Numbered from the stretch's first letter, positions 11,301 to 19,479 are shown. The stretch is DNA of 64,000 bases from Gammaproteobacteria bacterium (GCA_016708925.1 JADJET010000003.1:248001-312000), one strand, 5' to 3'. Numbers and translations: made by a program. Notes: a model not told the origin generated them from the sequence alone.

Positions 11301-13777
11301 AAGGCCTGCTGTACAGCTTCGATCCCGCACTGTCGCTGACGCTGGGGGTGACGGTCCCGGCCCGGAGCCAGGCCAGTGTGCGCTTTGTCACCGGCTACGC
11401 GGCCAACCCCGCCGCCGCCGCGCAACTGATCACGCGGTGGCTTGGTACGCCGCTGCCGCCGCCGGAGGTGCTCGAGCGCGCCCTCGACCGTACCCGCACA
11501 GTGCGCGACGCCGAGCCACCGGAGCTCGAATTCAGTCCCGACGGCTGGACCCTCGGCATCGATGGCACTGCCCCGCGACCCTATAGCCATCTCATGGTGA
11601 ATGCCGTCGGTCAGGGCGCGGTGCTGGACAGCGCCGGATGTGTCGCTGCGTTCGCCGGCAACAGCCAGCAAAACGCCCTCACCCCGTTCCGGCTGAGCGA
11701 TGCCGGTCACCGCTTGCCGGGCGAGGCGCTGTATGTGGTCGATCTCGCTACCGACGTCTGTGGCGGACCTGCCTTTGCCCCGCTGCGGCGCGGCGATATC
11801 CCGCACCGGGTCGAGTTCGCACCCGGGCAGGCGCGCTTTGTCAGTACGCTCGGCGAGCTCGATCTGGACCTGACCGTCTGCGTACCCCCGGACGTGCCCG
11901 CGCAACTGCGCCTGCTGCGCATTGCCAATCGCGGCGCGGCGCCGCGCCGCTGCCGGGTGGTGGCCTGCTTCGAATGGGTGCTGGCGGAACTGCCCGCGGA
12001 CAGCCGGGGGCGACTCGAACTGGCAACGGAAGCAGGCGTTGTCTATGCCCGTAATCCCGACAATCTGTTTGCACCCGGTTGGGCGTTTGTGGCGAGCAGT
12101 CTCGACCAGCCGGTGGTGGAGACCGTGCGCAGCCGTTTCGCCGGCACGGCGGCGGGCCTGCTGCCGTACTTTGTCAGTCTTGGTGCTGGCGATCCGGCCG
12201 CAGTCGACGACGGCAGCCGGGTCGCGGCGTTTTCCGGTGAAGTGGAAGTGCCGGCCGGCGGCGAGTTGTGGGTGAATTTCGCGCTGGGTCAGGCGCCGAC
12301 CCACGAAGAAGCCCGCGCGCTGGCTGCGCGCTACCGCGACCCCGCCGCGGCGCGGGCAGCGTTGGTCGCTACCGAGACGGACTGGCGCCGCCGCCTCGGC
12401 GAGTTGCGCGTCGAAACCAATCGCAAGGACTTCGACCGTCTCGTCAACATCTGGCTGCCCTACCAGGTGTTGAATGCGCGCCTGTGGGGGCGCTGCGGCC
12501 CGGAGCAGCGCTCGGGAGCGTACGGCTTCCGCGATCAGTTGCAGGATGTGCTGCCGTTGCTGCTGATCGATCCCGGGCTCGCGCGGGAACAGATTCTGCG
12601 CCACGCCGGCCAGCAGTTTCCGCAAGGCGACGTGCTGCACTGGTGGCATCCGACGCCCACGGATGGCACCGGCTTTGGTGCCCGCACCCGGGCGTCCGAC
12701 CCGCAGCTGTGGCTGCCCTACATCACCGCCCAGTACGTCGCCGCGACCGGCGATATCAGCATTCTTGAGGAGAAGACGCCGTTCCTGGAAGGCGAGCCCA
12801 TCCCCTACGGCGCCGACGGCATCGGATTTGCTCCGCGCCCCGGTGCCGAATGCGTCGCGCTCCACGAACATTGTCGCCGCGCCATCGACTACACCCTGGC
12901 GCGGCGCGGCCGCCGCGGGTTGCCGTTGATCGGCACGGGCGACTGGAACGATGCCCTCGACCGCATCGGTCATCGCGGCCGCGGGGAAAGCGTATGGCTC
13001 GGTTTTTTCCTGCACCGGGTGCTGCTCGACTGGGAGCCGCTGGCGCGCCGCCAGGGTGACACGGCAACCGCCGCCCGCTGGCACGGGGAAGCCGTCCGTT
13101 TGCGCGCGGCGCTGGCGGCGTTGCGCCGGGGCGAGAGCTATGTGCGCGCCATCGCCGACGACGGTACCGAACTGCTCCACGCCAACGCCCTCACGGCGGC
13201 TTGGCCGGCGCTGTCCGGGGCCGTGGCCGCCGATGATGCGCTGGCCGCGCTGCGCGCCGATCTGGAGCAGCTGGAAGGCGCGCATCTGGTGCGAGTCCAG
13301 ACGCCGGCCTTCGACGCGCACTCGATACCCTGGCCAGGCCGTATCGCCCTCTATCCGCCGGGTGTGCGCGAGAACGGGGGGCAGTACTCCCATGGCGCTT
13401 CCTGGCTGGTGGATGCCCTGACCGCGCTGGCCAGAGACGCCGACAATGTCTCGGACGCCGATCATCTGCGCGCGGAGGCATTCCGGCTGTGGCAGAAAAT
13501 TTCACCCCTGGGCCGGGATGCTCCCGAGCTTGCGGCCCGCTATGGCTTGGCACCCCATCAACAGCCAGCGGATATTTACAGCGGCCCTGGCCATGAAGGC
13601 CGCGGCGGTTGGAGCTGGTACACAGGTGCGGCGGCCCGCATGCTCTGGGCGGCCTATGGATTGCTCGGGATCGACCTGCGCGATGGTGTTGTCACCCGGG
13701 GTTCCGGACCTTCGGGAGGCCTGGAACTGTACGGGTTGAGGGTGCGGGGCGAGCGTTTGCCCGAAGGGCGAGAGTGA
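8396..13777 (+). CDS. Giant membrane-anchored GH94 phosphorylase-like protein (cyclic glucan synthase C-terminal type)
   Basis: A 1793-residue protein in one uninterrupted frame, starting at GTG. Residues 1 to about 745 are hydrophobic with many predicted membrane segments and no recognisable GT84 glycosyltransferase. From about 750 to the end two carbohydrate-binding/phosphorylase regions follow: the C-terminal catalytic part has GAYGFRDQLQDVLPLL near residue 1375, HWWHPTPTDGTGFGARTRASD-like sequence, GTGDWNDALDRIG near 1512 and QYSHGASW near 1665, all typical of GH94 beta-glucan phosphorylases and of the C-terminal part of cyclic beta-1,2-glucan synthases (which are about 2800 residues and include GT84). 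It may trim or phosphorolyse beta-glucans at the membrane. A partner synthase is not visible here. Confidence 0.8.
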   Translation: MRTAATIDFDRPGRLTLWVAGLLLFAGALAAVHAGIPLAAAAGAGFGLLLIGRAGGATDGVFLALRHAAVAALFALAATPELPLWQTPREWIDLLRLTPPGAALAFAVYGLVAGLWPVRQHRPLPAATSLVLLVAPFALFNGLFLLASRDLLASLGGWLGPDLSPALRSLPGCWLVLGLFGELAVQGLGVAVDQRWTHNWRLRALLWSSALWAVLTPHIADLGSGPLAAALPGWLQWPLGVASAALAQAGLWGQTFLITGALLDALKGRRPTWQAAADHWRSGAGKGAVYSAWFMVLVYGAALAGGGAVAAWISAQPLLFGTLLGMLLFPLARSLIETFDGSPALAGRLGAAYREPANLLRGAVAGFAVALWFGLDRTASGDSLRFAGGALAGAAVYAGVGLLVDALAMARGLRQRPQRVSVYLVQAVMGGITGGLLAWYFDAGQLRVVLDRVAAYGVVNFPAVGRGSYEYMVYPLFSKWGATDLGLVSGGVKLFYAQSLSGVVQWAIAAPLFSLNLVLLTALIQRRLAPIRATFSRAGLAEVGAQTVRVLRWGLWMAPIISIFLRMAQDPTWYNQDGAVRSLLATVQQVWQPTDHYRAWSLDLFLGLMAYDWLRVLIWFDHMGLRVATLVNFSFVGMDAVNARLARALSHGPRGQAIPEGLRRFATWAPLLVPFYIPRGGEWEYVWMRAEGMHGHAGPLLPAVRDLVGAYVVAAVLAIALGAWVLTRARRAGTLHRVRSAPAHVLGNGLYMLRLGEDGRGHAQVIRPRRGCPEIDLTRRPEDDLDRRGRFFYVSEPGRPPWSLTRQPCPGAGVRHRVTEISTTALCYRADAADLTAFARVEVPPDDPVECWTITFENPGNSPRRLRLTSFQELTLGDAEAASRHPAFNALHVGTRFVAPLAALLAHSRLLTDVRGRPAGEVAFHAVATDGHGVRLAGYEDSRNRFVGAGGLACPDGLAPDAPRAPDDEGLLYSFDPALSLTLGVTVPARSQASVRFVTGYAANPAAAAQLITRWLGTPLPPPEVLERALDRTRTVRDAEPPELEFSPDGWTLGIDGTAPRPYSHLMVNAVGQGAVLDSAGCVAAFAGNSQQNALTPFRLSDAGHRLPGEALYVVDLATDVCGGPAFAPLRRGDIPHRVEFAPGQARFVSTLGELDLDLTVCVPPDVPAQLRLLRIANRGAAPRRCRVVACFEWVLAELPADSRGRLELATEAGVVYARNPDNLFAPGWAFVASSLDQPVVETVRSRFAGTAAGLLPYFVSLGAGDPAAVDDGSRVAAFSGEVEVPAGGELWVNFALGQAPTHEEARALAARYRDPAAARAALVATETDWRRRLGELRVETNRKDFDRLVNIWLPYQVLNARLWGRCGPEQRSGAYGFRDQLQDVLPLLLIDPGLAREQILRHAGQQFPQGDVLHWWHPTPTDGTGFGARTRASDPQLWLPYITAQYVAATGDISILEEKTPFLEGEPIPYGADGIGFAPRPGAECVALHEHCRRAIDYTLARRGRRGLPLIGTGDWNDALDRIGHRGRGESVWLGFFLHRVLLDWEPLARRQGDTATAARWHGEAVRLRAALAALRRGESYVRAIADDGTELLHANALTAAWPALSGAVAADDALAALRADLEQLEGAHLVRVQTPAFDAHSIPWPGRIALYPPGVRENGGQYSHGASWLVDALTALARDADNVSDADHLRAEAFRLWQKISPLGRDAPELAARYGLAPHQQPADIYSGPGHEGRGGWSWYTGAAARMLWAAYGLLGIDLRDGVVTRGSGPSGGLELYGLRVRGERLPEGRE

Positions 13778-13853
13778 AGGTTGTCATGCCGCTGACAGGC
13801 TGAATAACATAACTAAAAGAAATGCAAAATTATTAAAATGACACTTTAAGGAC

Positions 13854-13890
13854 TGTTACAATAACTCCTGTACAGCACACGTGGAGTTAT
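13854..13890 (+). promoter_or_regulatory. Extended -10 promoter with overlapping 8-14-8 inverted repeat upstream of the 34-residue ORF
   Basis: TGTTACAAT at 13854-13862 is a near-ideal extended -10 element (TGnTACAAT) at the end of an A/T-rich stretch (13801-13862) that contrasts sharply with the surrounding high GC. No strong -35 is seen at 17 bases, as expected for extended -10 promoters. A perfect 8-bp inverted repeat, ATAACTCC (13861-13868) and GGAGTTAT (13883-13890), overlaps the -10 on the left and covers the GGAG ribosome site on the right. It could be an operator, or an RNA hairpin if transcription starts further upstream. Confidence 0.55.
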
Positions 13891-13893
13891 GTT

Positions 13894-13998
13894 ATGGACC
13901 TGATCGAAGAAAAAATCGGCGGCGAAGCGGTCGTTACGGCGTTCTGCCTGCTCGTCTTCGGCGTGTTTTTTGCCGTCGTGGTCGCCAACCTGATCTGA
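13894..13998 (+). CDS. Predicted 34-residue single-span membrane protein
   Basis: An ATG with a good ribosome site (GTGGAG, 7 bases upstream) opens a 34-codon frame: a charged N-terminus MDLIEEKIGGEA followed by VVTAFCLLVFGVFFAVVVAN and LI, then TGA. The charged head and 20-residue hydrophobic stretch are what a small inner-membrane protein looks like. It has its own promoter-like sequence and inverted repeat upstream, and sits alone between the GH94 gene and the convergent zapA. I do not recognise a family; the length is below most gene-finding cut-offs. A chance frame is possible, but the combination of promoter, ribosome site and hydrophobicity argues for a real gene. Confidence 0.6.
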   Translation: MDLIEEKIGGEAVVTAFCLLVFGVFFAVVVANLI

Positions 13999-14182
13999 GC
14001 ACTGCCGTTCGCCGGGCGTTGCGGGCGGCTTGTTTCGCCGCCCCGGAGCGTCGCCGGCAATTCCCGCCGTGCGGCAGCGGCATCCGGCGCTGCGCCGACA
14101 AAAATCCCTTGATCTTGACGTCGGCGGGCTGCGGAAGGTCCGCCGCGGCTGCGGCGCGCTCCGGAAGAATGCCAGGGACCGC

Positions 14183-14485
14183 CTATTCGAGGGCGAGAAT
14201 GGCCTGGGTCAGTTTGGCGTCGATGCGGTCCAGATCCGTGCTTGCGGCGGCACTGCTGCCCGCATTGTGCTGGGCCTGCATCAGCTCGTAGGACAGATTC
14301 AGCGCGGCCATCACGGCGATACGTTCAAGGCCGATGACATTGCCGGAGCGGCGGATTTCGCGCATGCGCAGATCGAGCCCGTGGGAGGCACTCAGCAGGG
14401 CGTCCTGCTGCTCGGGCGGGCAATGGACCTGATAGTCCTTGTCGAGAACCCGGATGCTGACCGTCGAAACACTGGCGTCGGCCAT
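14183..14485 (-). CDS. zapA: Cell division protein ZapA
   Basis: The 100-residue product has the ZapA pattern: VSIRVLDKDYQVHCPPEQQD with the dimer head, then ERIAVMAALNLSYELM and a C-terminal coiled coil ending DAKLTQAILALE. ZapA bundles FtsZ filaments in the mid-cell ring. It lies five bases downstream of a small coiled-coil gene and points away from ygfB, the usual gammaproteobacterial order. In relatives the 6S RNA gene often follows zapA; here 184 bases separate the zapA stop from the opposed small ORF. Confidence 0.9.
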   Translation of the reverse strand: MADASVSTVSIRVLDKDYQVHCPPEQQDALLSASHGLDLRMREIRRSGNVIGLERIAVMAALNLSYELMQAQHNAGSSAAASTDLDRIDAKLTQAILALE

Positions 14486-14490
14486 GGTAG

Positions 14491-14706
14491 TCAGGACTCC
14501 GGGGTGAGGGCTTTGAGTCGCGCGATCATGTTTTCAATTCGGGAGCGCGCCATTTCGTTTTTTTCGAGCAGCTGGCTGCGTTCGCGCGCCAGGCTGGCTT
14601 CGCGTTCCCGCAGAACATCGTTTTCGGCTTTCAGGCGCGCGCTGAGTACGGCCAGGCGGTCGACCTTGTTTTCGAGTTCGGCGATGGAAGGCGCGTTCAT
14701 GACCAT
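14491..14706 (-). CDS. Small coiled-coil protein of the TIGR02449 (ZapB-like) family
   Basis: A 71-residue, highly charged protein (MVMNAPSIAELENKVDRLAV, then LKAENDVLREREASLARERS) that is almost entirely a heptad-repeat coiled coil. The position directly before zapA and divergent from ygfB is where gammaproteobacteria carry this TIGR02449/ZapB-like protein, which is thought to act with ZapA at the division ring. ATG codons at 14706 and 14700 are both possible; neither has a clear ribosome site. Function rests on family and context rather than on a catalytic motif. Confidence 0.78.
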   Translation of the reverse strand: MVMNAPSIAELENKVDRLAVLSARLKAENDVLREREASLARERSQLLEKNEMARSRIENMIARLKALTPES

Positions 14707-14860
14707 CCCGGTTCAGGCCCTGACACGCGACTACCGTGGCGCGCGCCAAGGCGGTCAATCGACTCTGGTGCGATGGTGTTTGCCGACCGTCCCGCGGTGC
14801 GGATGTCGCGGTGCAGACAGCGTGCTAGGATGCCCGCCAGTCCCCGTAGCCGTTGATCGC

Positions 14861-15400
14861 GTGTCCCGTTTCGAGAACCTGCGCGCCGCGTTCGCGGCCC
14901 TGAACGTACCCCTGGATCCCGCCGAGTGGCACGGTCTGTTGTGTGGCGCCACCGTCGGCGGGCTGCGTTCGCCGACTGCCGTTCTGGATCTGCTCGAAGC
15001 CGAGCTCGCCACGGTGGTGGTCGAAGCAGCCATGCGCGGCGCGCTCACCGATATTGCCGCTGACGCCGCAAAAGATCTGGCGCGTTTCGACTACGGCTTC
15101 CAACTGCTTCTGCCCGCGGACGACGCGCCGCTGAACTTGCGTGTGCAGGCGCTCGCGGCCTGGTGCCAGGGCTTTCTGGCCGGACTCGGGCAGGGCGGCG
15201 GCGCGCGCGGCCTGAGCGCCGACACCGCCTCGGCACTGGGTGACTTCGCCGCTATCGGCCGCGCCGATGCGGATGTCGATGGCACCGAGGAAGACGAGCG
15301 GGACTTCGTCGAGCTGGTCGAGTATGTGCGCGCGGCGGTGCTGGTGATCGACGCCGAATTACGCGAGCGGCAAGCACGTCCCGACACCAAACTGCACTAG
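14861..15400 (+). CDS. ygfB: YgfB/UPF0149-family protein
   Basis: The 179-residue product shows the UPF0149 features: an N-terminal EWHGLLCGATVGG, the central LAAWCQGFLAGLGQGG and the acidic EEDERDFVELVEYVRAAVLV. E. coli YgfB is 192 residues. The start is GTG at 14861 (SRFENLRAAF follows); no in-frame ATG is close, and the long upstream frame is not conserved. In Pseudomonas, YgfB has been linked to control of beta-lactamase and other genes, but its general role is unclear. It is the first gene of the ygfB-pepP-ubiH-ubiI run, 16 bases before pepP. Confidence 0.85.
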   Translation: MSRFENLRAAFAALNVPLDPAEWHGLLCGATVGGLRSPTAVLDLLEAELATVVVEAAMRGALTDIAADAAKDLARFDYGFQLLLPADDAPLNLRVQALAAWCQGFLAGLGQGGGARGLSADTASALGDFAAIGRADADVDGTEEDERDFVELVEYVRAAVLVIDAELRERQARPDTKLH

Positions 15401-15416
15401 CCCAGGATTTCCGCCG

Positions 15417-16727
15417 ATGATCACTGCCCAGGAATTCGCCCGCCGTCGCCGCGACCTGATGGCGACGCTGACCAAAAACAGTATCGCGATCCTGACGGCG
15501 GCGCCCGAGCAGGTGCGCAGCCGGGACACCTATTTTCCCTATCGTCAGGACAGCAATTTTTTCTACCTCACGGGTTTTCATGAGCCCGAGGCGGTGCTGG
15601 TACTGATCCCGAAGCGGCCCCAGGGCCAGTTCATCCTGTTCTGCCGCGAGCGCGACCGCAGCCGCGAAATCTGGGACGGCCGCCGCGCCGGCCCCGAAGG
15701 CGCGCGCGAGCTGTACGGCGCCGACGACGCCTTTCCCATCGACGATATCGACGAAATTCTCCCCGGCCTGCTGGAAGGTCGCGACCGCGTGTACTACGCG
15801 CTGGGCCGCAACCGCACTTTCGACACCCGGCTGCTGGACTGGATCGACGGCATCCGCGCCCGCGCCCGCAGCGGCGCGGTACCGCCGGACGAGTTCGTCG
15901 ATCTCGATCATCTGCTGCACGAGGCGCGCCTGTTCAAAACCGCGACCGAGCTCAAGGTGATGCGCAAGGCGGGCGCGATTTCGGCGCGCGCCCACTGCCG
16001 CGCCATGCGCGCCGCGCGGCCGGGTCTGTACGAATACCAGTTGCAGGCGGAAATCGAACATGCGTTCGCCAGCGAGGGCGCGCGCCACCCCGCCTACGGT
16101 TCCATCGTCGGCGGTGGCGCCAACGCCTGCGTGCTGCACTATGTGGAAAACAGCGCGCCGCTGCAGGATGGCGATCTGGTATTGATCGACGCCGGCTGCG
16201 AGCTGGAACACTACGCCGCCGACATCACCCGCACCTTCCCGGTCAACGGCAAGTTCTCGGCGCCGCAGCAGGCGCTCTACGAGGTCGTGCTCGCGGCCCA
16301 GATGGCCGCCATCGAGGCGGCGCGCGCCGGCAACCACTGGGACGAGCCGCACCGGGTCACGGTGAAGATCATCACCCAGGGGCTGGTCGATCTGGGCTTG
16401 CTGAAGGGCAATGTCGAGGACCTGATCGCGCGCAATGCCTATACCGATTTTTACATGCACCGTGCCGGTCACTGGCTCGGCATGGACGTGCACGACGTGG
16501 GCGACTACAAGGTGGACAACGCGTGGCGCCTGCTGGAGCCCGGCATGGTGATGACCGTGGAACCCGGTATCTATGTTGCACCCGACAACCGCAAGGTGGC
16601 GAAAAAATGGCGTGGCATCGGCATCCGCATCGAGGACGATGTCGCCATCACCCGCAAAGGCCCGGAGGTGCTGACCGCGGGAGTGCCCAAGACAGTCGCC
16701 GACATCGAGCGGCTGATGGCGCTCTGA
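15417..16727 (+). CDS. pepP: Xaa-Pro aminopeptidase (aminopeptidase P)
   Basis: This 436-residue enzyme removes N-terminal residues that precede proline in the cytosol. The N-terminal domain has RDTYFPYRQDSNFFYLTGF, typical of aminopeptidase P. The C-terminal pita-bread domain shows the two-metal ligands in order: Asp in LIDAGCELEHYAADITRTFP (two aspartates), His in HRAGHWLGMDVHDVG, Glu in VEPGIY and Glu in IRIEDDV. The length equals that of E. coli PepP (441). It sits between ygfB and ubiH, one base before the ubiH ATG, as in most gammaproteobacteria. Confidence 0.95.
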   Translation: MITAQEFARRRRDLMATLTKNSIAILTAAPEQVRSRDTYFPYRQDSNFFYLTGFHEPEAVLVLIPKRPQGQFILFCRERDRSREIWDGRRAGPEGARELYGADDAFPIDDIDEILPGLLEGRDRVYYALGRNRTFDTRLLDWIDGIRARARSGAVPPDEFVDLDHLLHEARLFKTATELKVMRKAGAISARAHCRAMRAARPGLYEYQLQAEIEHAFASEGARHPAYGSIVGGGANACVLHYVENSAPLQDGDLVLIDAGCELEHYAADITRTFPVNGKFSAPQQALYEVVLAAQMAAIEAARAGNHWDEPHRVTVKIITQGLVDLGLLKGNVEDLIARNAYTDFYMHRAGHWLGMDVHDVGDYKVDNAWRLLEPGMVMTVEPGIYVAPDNRKVAKKWRGIGIRIEDDVAITRKGPEVLTAGVPKTVADIERLMAL

Positions 16728-16728
16728 G

Positions 16729-17967
16729 ATGACGGCCGGCGCCGATGTCGATATCGCCATCGCGGGCGGCGGTCTCACGGCGCTGACCGCGGCCGCGGTA
16801 TTGGCGCGTGCCGGCCCCGAATGGCGCATCGCCCTGCTGGCGGATGATTCGCACGCCGGCGCCGATGCGCGCAGTGATGCATTCGCCGAGGTACGGACCA
16901 TGGCGCTGTCCGCCAGCAGCCGCGAAGTTTTTGCGGCGCTGGGGCTGTGGTCCGCGATCGCGGCGCGCTCGGCCGCGATAACGGATATTCAGGTGAGCGA
17001 GCGCGGCGGCTGGGGGCTGGCGCGGCTGGGGCCGGCCCCGGGCGACGCGCCCTTCGGGCAGGTGATCGAGAACGCCGAACTGGTCCGGTTGCTCGCCGCC
17101 GCCGTGGCCGCCTGTCCCAATGTCGGTCGCGCATCGGGAAGCAACGCGACCCCGGTGCCGCGCCGGGACCATCTGGAAATCCAGACCGGCGCGGGCCTCC
17201 TGCGCGCCCGTTTGCTGTTGGTCGCCGACGGGACGGACTCGCCGCTGCGCGCGGGATTCGGCATCGGCGTCACCGCGCGCGACTACGGTAACGCCGCCCT
17301 GATCGCGACCTTGACGCTCGCCGAACCCCATCGGGGCATCGCCTACGAGCGCTTTACCCCGGATGGCCCCATGGCTCTGTTGCCGCTGCCGGATCGGGAT
17401 GGTCAGTCGCGCGCGTCCCTGGTCTGGGTGCTGCCGCCGGAACGGGCGGCGGCGCTCGCCGTGGCGCCGGAACCGGAACGGCGCGCCGAACTGCAAACGG
17501 CTTTTGGCCAGCGCGCCGGTGTCATCCTCGGTATGGGCACTCCGCAACTCATTCCGCTGCGGCGCTGCCTCGCCCATGAACAGGTGCGCTCGCGCCTGGC
17601 GTTGGTGGGCAACGCCGCCCACAGTCTGCACCCGGTCGCGGGGCAGGGCTTCAATCTCACGCTGCGGGATCTGGCGGCGCTGGCACAGCACCTGCGCGCG
17701 GGAGCGCGAGGCGGTCGCGACCCGGGCGATCTCGGTGTGCTCGCCGGCTACGCCCGGGCGCGGGAGCGCGACCAGTGGCGCACCCTGCAATTCAGCGAGC
17801 GGCTGCCGGCGCTGTTCGCCAGCCGCGCGCCGCTGCTGGCCCTGGGCCGCAATCTCGGGCTCGCCGCGCTCGGCCTCTGCCCGCCGCTGCGGCACGCCCT
17901 GGCGGATTTCGGCGCCGGGCTTGCGGTACCCGCCGCCCGGGTTGTTGGTGATGACGCGCGACGCTGA
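16729..17967 (+). CDS. ubiH: 2-octaprenyl-6-methoxyphenol hydroxylase UbiH
   Basis: A 412-residue class A flavin monooxygenase of ubiquinone synthesis. It has the FAD dinucleotide motif IAGGGLTALTAAAVLARAG at the N-terminus, VADGTDSPLR (the DG motif) in the middle and GNAAHSLHPVAGQGFNL (the FAD ribityl-binding GD-type motif, with Asn in place of the usual Asp) near residue 290. It acts in the Ubi complex at the membrane-cytosol interface, adding a ring hydroxyl with NADPH and oxygen. The gene follows pepP and overlaps ubiI by 17 bases. UbiH and UbiI are paralogues; the assignment between them rests on gene order. Confidence 0.88.
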   Translation: MTAGADVDIAIAGGGLTALTAAAVLARAGPEWRIALLADDSHAGADARSDAFAEVRTMALSASSREVFAALGLWSAIAARSAAITDIQVSERGGWGLARLGPAPGDAPFGQVIENAELVRLLAAAVAACPNVGRASGSNATPVPRRDHLEIQTGAGLLRARLLLVADGTDSPLRAGFGIGVTARDYGNAALIATLTLAEPHRGIAYERFTPDGPMALLPLPDRDGQSRASLVWVLPPERAAALAVAPEPERRAELQTAFGQRAGVILGMGTPQLIPLRRCLAHEQVRSRLALVGNAAHSLHPVAGQGFNLTLRDLAALAQHLRAGARGGRDPGDLGVLAGYARARERDQWRTLQFSERLPALFASRAPLLALGRNLGLAALGLCPPLRHALADFGAGLAVPAARVVGDDARR

Positions 17968-19159
17968 CGTTCTGATCGTGGGGGCGGGGCCGGTGGGCGC
18001 CGCCTTCGCGCTGGCGCTCGCCCGTGGGCCGGCAGGCGCGGAGCTTGCGATCACGCTGGTGGAGTCGCAGCCGCCAGCCGCCCTCGCGGACACCGCCATG
18101 CTCGACCGTCGCGCGCTGGCCCTCAACGAGCGCAGCCGGTGCCTGCTCGACCGGATCGGCGCCTGGCCCGAGGCGTTGGCCCGGCGCGCCTGCCCGTATC
18201 GGTCCATGGCGGTCTGGGATCGCGCCAGCACCGGCCACGTCAGCTTCGACTGCGCCGAGATTCACCAGCCTCGGTTGGGCCACATCGTCGCGCAACCGGC
18301 GCTGATCGCGGCGCTCGGTGAGGCCGTGCGCGCGCAGCCCAATATCCGCTTTCTGTGTCCACAGACGATGACGCGGATCGAACGCCTGCCCGGTGGCGGT
18401 TGCGCGGCCGAACTGAACGACGAGCGGATTTGCGCACCCCTGCTGGTGGCGGCGGACGGGCCCCGCTCGCCGCTGCGCGAGCACTTCGGGTTTACCGCGC
18501 AGCACTGGGATCCCGGCCAGTTGGCGCTGGTCGCGGTGCTGCGCACCGAGCGCGCGCACGGCCACTGCGCTCGCCAGTGGTTCGCGCCTGCCGGACCCCT
18601 GGCGTTTTTGCCGCTCCATGACGAGGACGGCGATACCCGCTGCGTCGCCATCGTCTGGTCCCAGGAACAGGCCGTGGCGGAGCGCCTGCACGCGCTGTCC
18701 GACGACGCCCTGTGCCGCGAACTGGAAATCGCCAGCGAACACGCGCTGGGTGCGCTCGCCCTGCACGGTGCGCGCGCGCTGGTGCCGCTGGGTCAGCATC
18801 ACGCCGACAATTACGTGATGCCGGGGATTGCACTGCTCGGCGATGCCGCGCACGCCATTCATCCCCTCGCCGGGCAGGGGGTCAATCTCGGTCTGGCGGA
18901 TGCCGAAGTGCTGGCGGAAGAAGTGGCGCGCGCGCGGCAACGTGGCCTGGGCGTCGCCGATGCCGGCGCGCTGGCGCGCTACCAGCGCCGGCGCCGACCG
19001 GAGAATCTCGCCATGCTGGCGGCGATGCGGGGGTTCAAGACCCTGTTCGGCCGCGAGGATCTGCCCAGCGCCCTCGTGCGCGCCGCCGGTATGCAGTGGT
19101 TCGACCGCGTCGATCCCCTCAAACGCCTGGTGATGCGCGCCGCCGCCGGGGCAGCTTGA
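17951..19159 (+). CDS. ubiI: Ubiquinone-biosynthesis flavin monooxygenase UbiI (VisC)
   Basis: The 402-residue protein begins MTRDADVLIVGAGPVGAAFA (FAD-binding GxGxxG), has AADGPRSPLR in the middle and LGDAAHAIHPLAGQGVNLGL towards the C-terminus. In E. coli UbiI adds the C5 hydroxyl during aerobic ubiquinone synthesis. The ATG at 17951 lies inside the end of ubiH, so translation is probably coupled. It is the last gene of the cluster; 440 bases without a gene follow. Assignment as UbiI rather than another UbiH-family hydroxylase is by synteny. Confidence 0.87.
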   Translation: MTRDADVLIVGAGPVGAAFALALARGPAGAELAITLVESQPPAALADTAMLDRRALALNERSRCLLDRIGAWPEALARRACPYRSMAVWDRASTGHVSFDCAEIHQPRLGHIVAQPALIAALGEAVRAQPNIRFLCPQTMTRIERLPGGGCAAELNDERICAPLLVAADGPRSPLREHFGFTAQHWDPGQLALVAVLRTERAHGHCARQWFAPAGPLAFLPLHDEDGDTRCVAIVWSQEQAVAERLHALSDDALCRELEIASEHALGALALHGARALVPLGQHHADNYVMPGIALLGDAAHAIHPLAGQGVNLGLADAEVLAEEVARARQRGLGVADAGALARYQRRRRPENLAMLAAMRGFKTLFGREDLPSALVRAAGMQWFDRVDPLKRLVMRAAAGAA

Positions 19160-19220
19160 GCGCGGAGGGCGCGGCATGCAGTCGCGATCACCCGATGCGT
19201 CAAGCCAGGGAGCCGCGGAT

Positions 19221-19313
19221 GCGCTGCGCTTATCCGCCCTACGGGATGCTGCCATTCCGGGCGTCGGGTGCAAGGCGCCGCCATTCTTTGCGCAGGGTGG
19301 GCAAGCGCAGCGC
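19221..19313. repeat. Imperfect 23-bp inverted repeat with 47-bp spacer
   Basis: GCGCTGCGCTTATCCGCCCT plus ACG (19221-19243) pairs with CGCAGGGTGGGCAAGCGCAG plus CGC (19291-19313): 19 of 23 positions match as an inverted repeat. The wording GCGCTGCGCTT.CCC.CCCT resembles short palindromic repeats scattered between genes in many gammaproteobacterial genomes. It lies just after ubiI and could form a transcript-stabilising or terminating stem. Confidence 0.6.
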
Positions 19314-19479
19314 ATCCACCGTATTCCGCGCCGCAACCACCATGGTGCGGTACCACCAGAGGCGCCCTGAGTACAGAGCGCACCAGCCAATTCCGCGCGG
19401 GCGCCACCGGCCTCCGGCGCTCGGGTTACCGGCGGGTTTACCGTCCCGGGGCGTTCAACTATAGTGCTTCGCCTTGGCT

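Noticed and set aside
9821..13465. A 1214-codon open frame on the minus strand
   Set aside because: Shadow of the GH94 gene; rich in His, Arg and Gln, no homology, no ribosome site.
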